Below are positions 21,209-33,600 of a stretch of DNA of 64,000 nt, in pieces. The position numbers and the translations under genes are program-made. Numbering within the stretch: the stretch's first letter is position 1; the number at the start of each line of letters is the position of its first letter. Below the pieces are notes generated by a model. That model was not told the origin of the DNA. It did not search any database and saw only the letters and a program-made list of their open reading frames with translations. This DNA is from Luidia sarsii (lineage: Eukaryota; Echinodermata; Asteroidea; Paxillosida; Luidiidae): the NCBI GenBank assembly GCA_949987565.1, contig OX465112.1, forward strand, positions 13,267,557 through 13,331,556. The letters are read 5' to 3'.

Positions 21209-24200
21209 GTAAGTATAATTGCATTCAGCCCCCTCCCCAACAAAACCACCAATATACAATAAATAAATAGACCAACATTCCAAATAAATAGACCAACAAG
21301 ATATGGACCAGTGACCATTTCCATGTGGCTGTTCAGGCTCGATCTTACTTAGTTATTCTGTGGTACAAGTATGGAGGTACATGAAGTAAACGCATGATTG
21401 TCTACCAATTCCTGCGCTCCTTGCCCGCACTTACATTTTGCTCTTTTTACTGGTAGTAGTATGATGCGCACAGATAGATACGTGGCTGGTATTAGATTTG
21501 CAAGCTTTGTTTGTGGTCAAAAGCCTCCGTAATGGACTATGGAATCTGTCCCACAGTATCCCGTGTAACACAAATTTGGTTGACAACTTGTGTTAGTCGT
21601 GCAAGTGCTCTTTAGCCTTTGGCTTTAGGGACAAATATGGCAATGAAAATAAACGGCATTGGTTGCGTCCCAGTTTCTGTGCATCTAACGAAGTATAAAC
21701 AGCTTTGACTGGACCGAGCCTGAACCCGAGACCTCTTGTTTTGCGTACCAGCGCTCTTCCCATCCGAGCTATTCAGCCCAATACTCAATAGATGGTGGCC
21801 TTCCCAAATAGTCAACTAGTCTTCGCCGGGGTGGGGGCGCCAGTCAGAAGCAATTCAACCATTAACTGCCGTATACAGTGTATCTCCAGGGATCACCTCC
21901 CCCCCCCCCCCCCGCTTTCAGATGCAAACAACTAATTGTTGTAAAACTTTGTTACCAAAAAACAGAAACTTGTTAAACCTAGCTACAATAAAAAAAAATG
22001 TAATAATGATTTGAAAAATTGGCAAAGAAAACTTGACTTGAACCCGAGACCTCTGGACTAAAGTACCAGTCCAGAGGTCTCGGGTTCAAGTCCCGGTCCA
22101 GTCAAAGTTTTTTTCTTTGCCATTTTTTCAAATTGTTCAAAATATCCCAACAGTCAGTTTTTCCTTGTTTTGGGGTGGTTTTTTTTTAAGATACTAATAG
22201 TGTCAAAGGTCACTCACAGTCACTTTCGTTTGGAGTACAGTTGTTGCCCAATCTTCTCCCACAGTTTTTGCTTAAAGTTATAATTTTTTTTAAATTTGAT
22301 TTGAACCCGAGACTTCTGGTTTTGCGTACCAGCGCCATTACCATTGAGCTACCCAACGCTTCGAGGGTGACCTTCCCATAAATAATGTCCAGTCAGAGGC
22401 ATTTAGCCATTAACTTCCAAAGTTCCAGCCAGTTTTTCGTTTAATTGGTACATTATCCTCTGTCAAGAAACATTTGTTTTCCAACTGAAAGGTTTCGTTG
22501 CATGACTTTATTGAATGTTATTCGACCGTCATTAGTCGAGTCGTTATCATTAGTCGAGCTCACCATTGTAGGACAAAATTCGGTTCCTTTCTTGTTCGGT
22601 TTTGCTGCTTGTGTTTGATGATGCAATGTCCGCTTGCATTATGAATCACAAAGACGGGCCTGAAAGCAAGACTAACCCCCGAAATACACGCCGCCACTTG
22701 TTTATTACAATCGATGCGTGGAGCGGCGCAGTCTGCCAGTCACTAGTCTTCCCTCGAGCACGCAACAGCCAGTGAGTGATTTACAATGTCATAATTGCAA
22801 ATACCGTGAATTCCCCTTATCTGGTCCCACCGGTTTGTTCGCTTCGTTGCTTTGCCATAAAAAAAGAGCGGCCAAACGGCGTGAACGTTGATTCACGCAA
22901 ATTCACTTACGTTGCCGTGTAAAACTTGATGCGTACAGAGATCGGGGTTTGTACCATTGGAGGGCATGAATATATCGTCTGACAGGAAAACAAGGAAATT
23001 ATGATCTGATATCCGCAGGGGTCAAATTGGCTTACACAGCGCATGTGGCGGTCTTGGACTTGTATTTGGGTTATACCAATGCACGCGACCTGTGTTACGA
23101 CCTGTGTTGCTGGGCCTGTTGCTGTCTATAACGGCAGTTGCTGCCGGTGTACGTTGCTGTTAATGGCATTGCTGCAGTGCTCAGAGTGCTGTTGGTGTTA
23201 ATGTTACTGCGGTTGCTGTTAACGTTGCTGATGCATGTTGCTGATGTTTTCCTTTCCTGCTGTTCCTACTGTTGTTGCTATCGTTGTCCATGCTGCTTCT
23301 CTCGCTGTTTTAAGCTATCTTTTACAACAACAGCAGCAACAACGACAACAACAACAACAACAAAAGCAGCAGCAACACACATACACAGACAAACCATTTT
23401 TTTAACGAATAAAACTTCTGCGACCGTGACCACTCGTGGCGTGGACAAGGATTCTGTCCCGCACTAAGAGTCCCAGGTCTAGCGAGGTAGGCGTGATTCA
23501 TTTCGGACGTATGGCTGGCTTTTATCGAAATTCTGACAAAATATAGAAAACACGTGTTCCCAATGCGCCACATAGACTAAATGAAAACAAATCGGTATTT
23601 TTTCCTTTTTTTTTTTTATAAACTTATATTCTCAAAAGCGTATTCATCATTATGACGGCGAAGTGTGAGGGTTGGGCCTGTCAGACTAGAAAGCCGGCGA
23701 AATTAAAACAAAAACACCTGAAATTGTCGAAGGGTTTATCATTGATTTATACTATGCTCAAATAGACGTCGAATTTGCTCCTAAAGTGACGGTTAAAATT
23801 CTGGACTTAGATCGTGGTCTGGTCATTAATTGAAATGGCCATACTCGAATTGAGAGGCAGACTAACTTGAATGGAATTATCGAAACAGGTCTGGTGGATT
23901 GTTCAGACAACAAAAAAATGGGTCGACCAGATGGAGGTTGGTTCCCCGAGTTGCTTTTGTCGTGAAGTTCTGTCATGTGAGGGATGGGTCCTCGGCTCCT
24001 CGCTGGTTCCCGGCGACGGCGGTGGCACCATCACGATCCAACGGAAACCAGCGATCAAGCCACCAAGGCACAAACTGAATCACAGAATCTCCCCGAAGGA
24101 TTTCTCCAACAATTGTTCCCCCACCTCTCCCCCGCTCAACAATACCTCTGCTTCTACCATTCTCACGGGAGGGTTTCAGGACTATACCGAAGCTCCGGAA

Positions 24201-27200
24201 TACGGGTCGGTGTGATTGAAGGGCCCGCTGGTGAAGCCCCCCCCCCCCCACCACAACCCACCCCGCGATTCAGAGCAAGACGAAGAAGGAGGAGAAGAGA
24301 GGCGCAGAAGAGCATTGGGGGACACATTGAAAAGGGTCGCGGATTGACAGATGATGGTACCCGAGTCGCGAGGAGGGGGTGAAGGTGTGTGGGTGTGTGT
24401 GTGTGTGTGAGTGAGGGTCGTTTCTGTCATTTCACAACGGTTTCTAAACACTGGTTGCTCGCGAGGGGGCATGACGATCGACTGAAATCTACTCGTCAGT
24501 GTGCCGGCCTGCCAATTCACGGGCATGCACCGCGAAAACGCTCGCGAGAACAGCGCTCTCCAATCTGCTGCGGGCACCGAGCGAGCGGCCCCGAGCCACG
24601 GCGGGTCATACCACGGCACAACAAAGAGTGACGCGTCGTCCCATGAGCTCCACAGCGTGGATCGGCAAATTGTGACACACGTTGGACTGGAAGCTCCTCC
24701 TCTCCCCCCTGTCATTCAGCCAAAATAGTAGAAATCTCTTCTGGTTTTCTGACGCTCTATCTCCGATCGTGACACACGATTGAAATCGATACCGTCACGA
24801 TCTCCGGACACATTTTCTGGTGACTTAATTTGGACGGCTTAATAATTGTTGAGACTGATCTTCACGGGCAATTTGGTACGCGCTGTTGATGAACTCCATT
24901 GACATGTGAACATCCGGATTCATTTTAATAACCCATCGGGCGCTGTTATGTATCATCGCGTCGATGAGCCAAACGACACTCGCTGGTCTTCCAATGCCGG
25001 CTCGTGTATGGGATGACATTAATCATGCTTGTCTAATTTCATTCAGAAGGGCTACTAGGCCCTACTACTTTCATATCTTACGAAAGTATAACTGCCACGA
25101 GAGTGATGCAATGCGGGTATACAGATGTTCAGGATGGCCAAGCGAATAATACAGAAGAACAATGGCGTCGAGATTGATAAGCGAGTTGGGTTTTTGTTTC
25201 GGCCAAAGCAAGGGTGGATGTCGGACCCAGACCACACTCCCTTGTACCTTTCCTGTCTTGGGCTGTGACCCAGGGTTAAACTCCTAGGAAAAAGCTCGGA
25301 GTGGATCGGGGCGTTGCTCAAAACTCCCCCCGGGCCATCCACGGCAGAGAGAATCCAGGGTCCCCGCTACCCGACCCAACCATGAACATAACCCCCTCTC
25401 TCCGACCCCTTTAATGTTATAAAGTCCCCATCCACTGTTGTGATGTCCCATAATTGAATCTTCCTCCACATTTGGTTTCTTATAATAATACACGAGCCCC
25501 GTCGATAAAGCAAGACCAGAGATTGTTTGTTTTAGGCCAACGATGCGGCGTTCGCGCGCCATAGAATCGGGTTGTATTCTCACCGCCTTCGACCGTCATT
25601 TTGCGCGCGTTGAATAGGCCTAGGCCCTAAACCGTTAACCACTTGTGGGTGTGCCAAGGCGAACAGAATACGCATGCTGAGAAAGAGAACGGACACACAG
25701 GGGATAGGTTGGTAATCGCATCCATCCATTGAACGATGGGGGTGGGGGGTTCTTAAGGAAGACCAAGTAATTGAGTGCCTTCTTCCGAGTCGACTTATTT
25801 TGCACAGCACAGACCTTCGCTCCCCCCCTTTCCCTCCTCACCCCCTTCCCGCAACCCTGCCCCCCTCCTCCCCATCTCTCCCCCCAAAAAAACGACCGCT
25901 AACCGACCGTTCCCGACCCTAGGTCTTCAGTCAGTAGAGCAATAGCCCGGGGCTACAAAGCCATCAAAAGGTGACCGAGGCGCAATGAGTTATGCTGTTT
26001 ATTATAGGCCTCGGGATGGAGAGGTAGGTCGGTTGTTAAGTGGGAAAAAATATAGCTCAGCTGCGGCTCGACTGAGGCTATGAGTATGAGCCCAAGTCTC
26101 TACGGTATAGTGTCATACATATGTGTCACAGGTAAATGCGTTTATATTGCTCACAAATTAAGGACCTTTTCTGAGAGGCAGAGAAAGGTGCTGCTAGGAA
26201 CGAAATGTCAGGGCCTCCTGAATTTTGATATTTTGCATTTTGGTAATTTTAATCAGCGAGCAAGGGTATTTTTTTGCATATCTCCCCATCTCAAAAATTA
26301 TGAACAGAAACTTTAAAGGCCCAATACAACATTGGGAAGATCGGAAAACATCGATGTCCACAGATTTCCTTCTAATTTACACAGTTTGTAGATGGTCATG
26401 ATAGAATCATTATGTTGAAATCCTACGGTCTGGGATGCTGTACTTCCCTAGAAATTTCCACTCAAACATCGACAAATAGTTTGTTACTCGCAAGTCGCAA
26501 GTCATAAACCACTACAGAATGTTGCAAAAACCGTGACGGTTTTTTTTTTTTACCTTTTTTCTACTTTTTCAGATCACCATTTGAGCTAAAACCTTCGCAG
26601 GATTGCTTTTTGGGGATGTTTAATGGTTTAACACACAAACTGTGGCAATCTTTTGACCCCCACCAATGTTGTATTGGGCAGTTTTGGCAACTTTTTGGTC
26701 AATATATTGTAAGAGCTGTGTGATTTTTCTTGGACGTGTGCGTCTATCCCTTCCCCCTTTGTTCGGCTGCCTTGACTTCCCGGCGTCATTTCAGCTGTCA
26801 ATAGGCTCAGATTTTCACACGTGCTACAAAAGCCAAACACGTGCGTGCGAAACGGAGAGGATTTGGAGACGGTGCGAACGAGAGAGAAAAGAAAGGAAAG
26901 GGAGGGAGGGAGGGAACCCGAGATGCTTGCCGAACCTTTAGCCTTCCGAGCTTTAGCGATGTGTCGCTAAAACCCCCCACCGTCCTCCCCGGTCACTCGG
27001 TGTGTTTGCCCGTCAGAGCCTCGGCAAACACCCGAGACTGGTCTCGGACAAAACAATCTGTCGGGGATTGGATCAACAACGACGGTCTCTCTCGCTGCTA
27101 CTAATATCCTCCATAAAAAAAATATTGGGGTACTCTCCTGGAAGGAATTTCTCCGATTCGCCTTTGTTACAAATCGAGTCGGTCAGTCATTATTCCAGGA

Positions 27201-30200
27201 GCCGATGAGCTGTCAGTCAAACCACGGAGCTGGTCAAACCATGGATTCCTCCATGGTCAAACCATGGATGTTGAGGTCAAACCGACCGGTCTGCCCAATG
27301 CATTGTACCACACGGCCCGGTGCTGCCCATCCCCTCACCGGCCGGTACGCCGCCGGCTCGAGCTGGCAATCTTCCCCTCTCCGCACGCCTATTTATTAAA
27401 CAGGCCACTGCCACGCTGGCCCGTCCGTCCACAAAAAGAGGACAGTAATTGACGGAGGTGTAATACTGTTTGATCGATCGCCCTTGTTGCTATTGTTGCG
27501 GGGTGTTCGCGCGTATTATAATGGGGCCGGCTTGTTTGGTGAAAACACCCGATAAGGGCCTTATTAAACGATGCGCTAATAGCTGTTTGTCCCTCCACTG
27601 ATTACCACAAACCGCAAGCCACCCTTTAACCCCCCCCCTCCCCTCCCCTCCCCGCCTCTCAAATCCTTCACAAAAAAAGGTGTCCGAAATCTTTCTTTGT
27701 TTCGCCCCGGTCAGATCGGTTGCATATTATCGCCGGCATCCCTGACCGACCACACGCGTCGGTGCGAGGGACGCAGCGGAGGGAGGTCGGGGCGCGTTGG
27801 ATCATGGACCGGGCCGGGCCGGGACGAGCTCGCCGATAGAGATATCAGCCACTCAAGCGATCTGTCCATTGACACCACGACCCCGACCCCCCACTCCTCT
27901 CTCCCCTTTCCCCCCTTCAAGAATATCTCAAACAACCCCCGGGGGGAGCCGTCCAGTCCTCGGTGTTTGGTGGTTAAACAGTTTGCGGGGAACACCTTTC
28001 ACGCTCGCCCTGCGTTGCTGACAGCGGAGTTCATCACGCACCGGGCGAGAAAACAGTTTCCATCGGGTCCCGGCAAACTCGTCTGGAGTATAGTCATGAG
28101 TTTCCCCCCATGCAGGATTCCCCAAGCTCGCGTAGTCCCACCCATAATCCACCCCTCCATCATCCATGGTCCACCCCACATCCTCTACAGTCTCTGTCTC
28201 TGTCTCTGAGTCTCTGCTACCTTCACTCTACTTAATTGTCCATGTATGTATCTCTGTCTTTCTCCCCTTTCCCGTTGTCTTTATCTATCAGTCTGTATCT
28301 TTCTCCTCTCTTCGCACTCCCTCTCTTTCGCTCTGTATGTTCATGTGTATATCTCTTTCTTCTCTCTCCATCTCTCTCCCTCTCTCTCTCTCTCTTCCCC
28401 TCTCTCCTTCTTTCCATTCTTTCTCCTCTTTTGTCCTCTCTCTTCCGCTCTGCCTCCTTCTCATCTTTCTCTCTCTCCCTTTCTCACTCTCCCCCTCTCA
28501 GTCCTCCTGCCCCTCTCTCGCTCTCTTTCAACCTCTCTGGAGGGAGCTCTCACCCTCTCTCTCTATCTCTCTCTATCTCTTCCCTTCCCCCTCTCTCCCT
28601 TTATCCCTCCCCTCTCTCTCCTCCCTCCACTCTTCACTCCGATCTCCTCAACCCCACGCTTCTCTCCGCCCCATCCCCATCCCGTTCCCCAAAGCGAGAG
28701 CCACCAGCCGAAACCTTTAACTAACAAGAACAAGATGATGAATGCAATTGATTCAATGGGGCCCCATCGATAACGGTCCAATGCCACGCCACGTTCGCCT
28801 CAGCTCACTGTGAAAGTAACCAGACGTCCTCTATTCATCCAACCAGAGGCCCGAGGAACTCGCGGGATTACAAACCTCATTAGGTAGTAATTGCGTTTAA
28901 CCTCATTATTATTTTTTTTTCTTCTTCTTCTTCTAACTCGGCGACTGGCCAGTGTTTAAGGGGTTATTGCGGGGTTACGTAAACCAGCTGCCGGCATCAA
29001 TAACGGCTTGACAAGTTGAAGTTCGGGGCGGTGTCCCAGCTCCGGCCCACGGTTTGTCATCGGGTCGCGACGCCTAGAGACGAGGGTACCAGTCCCCACT
29101 TAGTCATAGGACCACTGGACCCGACTGGGACCAGTTGTGGTTTTGCCAGTCAGGCCCCATTGTAAATGCCATGCAGCTGTTGACTGTTACTGTTAGGGCG
29201 ATGGGTCTTATTCTTTATGAGACTGAAATTCTGAATAAAACAGGACCAACTTATTTCACTAAGCCTCGCTTCCATTTAGCTGGTATTTTAGTATTTTTGT
29301 ATGTACAGCACAGCACGGAATTCTTTGACTGGTACCCTGCTGCCTCTTGAAAAGGGGTTCAGTTGTCAGCGAATCCCTTCTTCGTAAAGGTATTTAGGAA
29401 TTCAAAAAGGAAATTGAGGAAAGGAAGAAATACCGAAAATTGATTTCAAAATAGATATCCTCTATACTTTAAGCCACCGTAGCTTAAGAGTGACATGAAG
29501 GCCCGTTGCTTTGGGAGCGGATTTCAGGAAGCCTGTATATCTTGACAAGTGCATTTACCGATGGCACATTATCTATAGGCATCCACTCCCTACGATGTTC
29601 ACATACCGGCACCACATCGCAGAGATATGCATCCGCTTTGCTTAAAAACACAACCATAGCCAAATAGGTTTCATTTCCCGAAGCCGCTGATTTCATTTCC
29701 ACGTGTTACAGCAAATTGACGTTATATACGCTTGATGTTAACCAGGAGCCAGAACCGCATTCTGCCATCGGCAGTAGAAATCTATGGCTCTCCTAGGCCT
29801 CCGTAGTCCGCACCAAGTTGTGGTCTCGAAGTCCCCCCCAAAAAAATCTCAAAAAAATATATAAAAGAATCTGAGACGTGATGCGAAAAATACGCACTGT
29901 CAGGATTGACCTTGAATTTAACTGACGGAGGGGCTGACGTTTCGTATCTTTCCCAAAGGCGAACGAGCAGTGCAGGACCTTTGAGAAAGGTCCTGCTGAC
30001 CTTTTTTTCTTTCTTTTTTTACATGATTCAGATCTTGAAGACAACGCAGATCATGGTTCCAGGATTCTGTTTACCGTCGAACCTGAAGAGTGATGTATTC
30101 GTGTTCGGGGAGTCTTGAAATCATTGGCCAGGCATCGGTTGGCCACTCTCATGCCTTCCACCCCCTTCATCCTCCCCTCCTGACGCCCCCCTCCCCTCTG

Positions 30201-30602
30201 TCTCTCCCCGTGTCTTTCTGTTTCTCTGTGTCTCGCTGTCTCCCTCTCTCTCTTCCTTCTCCCTCTCCCTCTCTCTCTCTTATCTCTCCCTCTCTCTCTT
30301 CTCTCTCCCTCTCTCTCTCTCACTCTCTCTCTCTCACTCTCTCTCTCTCCTCTCTCTCTCCCTCTCTCTCTTCTCTCTCTCTTCTATCTCTCACACTCTC
30401 TCTTCTCTCTCTCTCTCTCTATTTTCTCTCTCTCTTCTCTCTCTCCCCTCCCCCTCTCTCTCTCTCTCTCTCTCTCTCCCTCTCTTCTCTCTCTCTCACT
30501 CTCTCTCTCACTCTTCTCTCTCTCACTCTCTCTCTCACTCTCCCTCTCTCTCTCTTCTCTCTCTCTTCTATCTCTCACACTCTCTCTTCCCTCTCTCTCT
30601 CT

Positions 30603-30649
<47 letters not shown>

Positions 30650-33600
30650 ATCTCTCTCTCTTTCTCTCTCTCTCTCTCTCCCTCTCTTCTCTCTCTCTCT
30701 CTATTTTCTCTCTCTCACTCTCTCTCTTCTCTCTCTATTTTCTCTCTCTCTCTTTCTCTCTCTCTCTCTTTCTCTCTCTCCCTCGCCCCTCTCTTCTCTC
30801 TCTCTCTATCTGGTCCCTCTCTCTCTTCTCTCTCTCACTCTCCACCTCTTCGAAAACAATTGCCGGTGGTGACGTTGCAGAACCCCAGGTCGGCACGTCC
30901 GAGGTCGCTCTAATTATTCCTCATTACTGGCCATTGTGTTCGCTAACTCACGGCTAATGTACACTGGGATTAGCCAATCAGAGACCAAGCGAAGCGCCCT
31001 GCAATGTCACTCTTACTTGCTCGATTCCAGAGATCGGAAAACAAAATCATGAGGCAGGACATTGTTTACGCCGCGTGACTCTTCCAGCGCTCGGTGTCCC
31101 ATAAACGGATTTCCAACTGAATTTTGATTTGTTTCATAAATTAGGAGGGCCTGACGTTTCGATCCTGGCACTGTAGCCGAACCTTTCCCAAGGGCAGAAT
31201 TCTGCCTTTGAGAAAGGTTCTGCTAGGATCGAAACGTCAGGCCGTCCTAATCCAATAATGGATGTTCGCATTTTGGTCATTTTAGTCAGCATGATTACGT
31301 TTGCAACATACTGGCTGGATTTAAATTTATGCACACGTTTTCCTTCGATCATCTTTTTTTTTTTTTTTTTTTTTTTTTTGGGGGGGGGGGGTTAAATGCA
31401 TCAAGGGTATAGCCGTACTAAGGTGTACCTAATGAATAACTATAGAGTATAATACCCATTATTTTATTTGATAGCGCTTATGGACTGAAACGTTGGAACC
31501 GTTGCATACGCTATCGTAGCACCAACCTCACATCAGTTGCAATGTATACATTAACATTGCTGTTATATCAGAGGTTGCACTCTTCCCAACTGGTTATCTG
31601 CACGTGCTATCCAAGAGTTGTTGTTCTACAAATGGATGTATAGCAGTCTCGCTGTCTGTACCGATAAGGTAGTTCCGGTTCTCTTCTTGTTTCAATTTTC
31701 GAGCAATGGAATCCCCCCACACACACACACCGTTACACGCGTATACTTGTTGGGTATTTCCTTTGTTCTCGTGTACTAGAAAAAAAACAGGCCCAGAAAA
31801 GCCTAATCTAAATCGCTCCCTTTCGAACCAGAATGACTTTCCTAGGCTGAAATTTCTAGCGAACGTCCCTTATATAATAGCCTATAGTTTTATTTGCAAC
31901 GAATAAACATACCTCGAAAGTTCCTCCTTTTTGAGTTAATTCCAAATAATCAGTTTCGTGAGAACCTTATGGGGTACCAAAAAAGTACCCCACAAGGAGC
32001 GGTCCCATTGTTCTGAGGACCCACCCATTGTTCCGGTACCCCACAACCCACCTTACGTGCGCCCGCACACATCATACAGGATACCGTTACCGTTCGAGCT
32101 CTTCGTTCGGCCAGTCTGTTGCGTGGAACGCCATCGGAGCCCCCTCGCACTTTCCTGGGATGCGTTTTCCGTTTCCTGATCCACCCTGTGTTTGTTTGGT
32201 GTTGTTTTTTCCCGCCCATTCACGTGTACATCGATCTGCGTCGGTGCATGTGCTATCGTGTAGTTGTGTTGCGTTTATCTGACACTGCATCCTCAGGCCC
32301 AAGGGAACCAAGGATCTCCAGCCGGGTAGGTCATGAATAATTCAACAAAGTGACGTAGAAGTGAAGTGAATATCTTAATATGTACATGTACACTGTACAT
32401 TGTGCAGTATACATATTCATATACGTCATAATGTTGAATTATTCATGAGCAACCCGGCTGGAGCCCATATAGTGCTTCCCAAGTTTGTTCATATACGTCA
32501 TAATGTTGAATTATTCATGCCCCTACCCGGCTGGAGCCCAGAAGTGCTTCCCGATCTGTGGGCAGACTGCATGCATGCCCTTGGTTGTGAAATCTTGTTC
32601 AGTACATCATCTGACCGTAACAAGTTATACGTATAGGCTATCTGATCCGTGATCACCGACACCAACTCTATTCCGCCCGCAACTCGGTGTTTGATCTCGA
32701 AGCTATAGCGAATAGAGAAGCCTAGTGTTCTCGTAACCTTCGTGTTTTGTTTGTTTGTCGGTCGTTAATTCTGCCTTTTCGTCAACAGCCCAGAGTTAAT
32801 GAATGAAAACTATGATTGAAAACCCACAGGGTCGCAATTCGTTGGATAGGGGCCACAGTGTATTCTCACACCCTTCTTACATAGTGTGTTATGGCCGCAT
32901 TACATGATGCATACCCAATAGTGAAACGGTTTGGAGAGTTTGCTCCTGGTTGTCTCCATACAGCTTTGCCCGTGTGGACGGGGAGCTTGAGGTACACTGA
33001 GGTCATTCCCTTTAGCCTCTGTTTGTCCGCAGCGAGTAGACGGGTGCAGCAGTCACATTTCTTGCTGTCGTTGTCGACTCGACCTTGTGTGTGAGGAGGA
33101 GAGCCGTCATCGCTCTATTGTCAGGACGACAGTCGTCTCTTTGCTGTCCTTCCCAATCGAAATCCATCCGTTGCAGCTACCAGTATGGACTCTCGTCGTT
33201 GTATGTTATAGCTGAGACATTAATTGAGGGCGTTACGAGAACACTAGGCTTCTCTGTAAATATTATGCCTGGGTCTCATTCTGACTGGCTCTCAGTCTCA
33301 CACCGCTCTCTGTGTCTGTATTCGCCCGTGTCTCTATCTCTGTCCCATTCCTTGTCTCTGTGTATACCAGTCCTCGTCCCAGTCCGATGTCTCCGTCCCA
33401 GTCCATGTCCCTATCTCTGTCCTATCTATCTATCTTCTCTCTCTCCCGGTCCCTGTCGTTGTCCCTCCCTAGTCCCCCTCTCCCTGCCTTTGGCTCTGCA
33501 CCAGTCCTTGTCCCTCGGTATATGTCTCTGCCTCTCCCTGTCTCTCTGATGTCTCTCTGTCCCATGTCCCTGTCTCCCTGTCTATGTCTCTTATCTCAGT

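Noticed and set aside
20695..21324. 209-codon minus-strand frame opposite hhex exon 1
   Set aside because: It is the antisense shadow of GC-rich coding DNA and runs past the splice donor into the intron; nothing supports an antisense gene.
28166..28773. Ser/Leu/Pro frames of 160-184 codons
   Set aside because: CT-rich low-complexity DNA; all three registers are open at once, which a real exon would not show.
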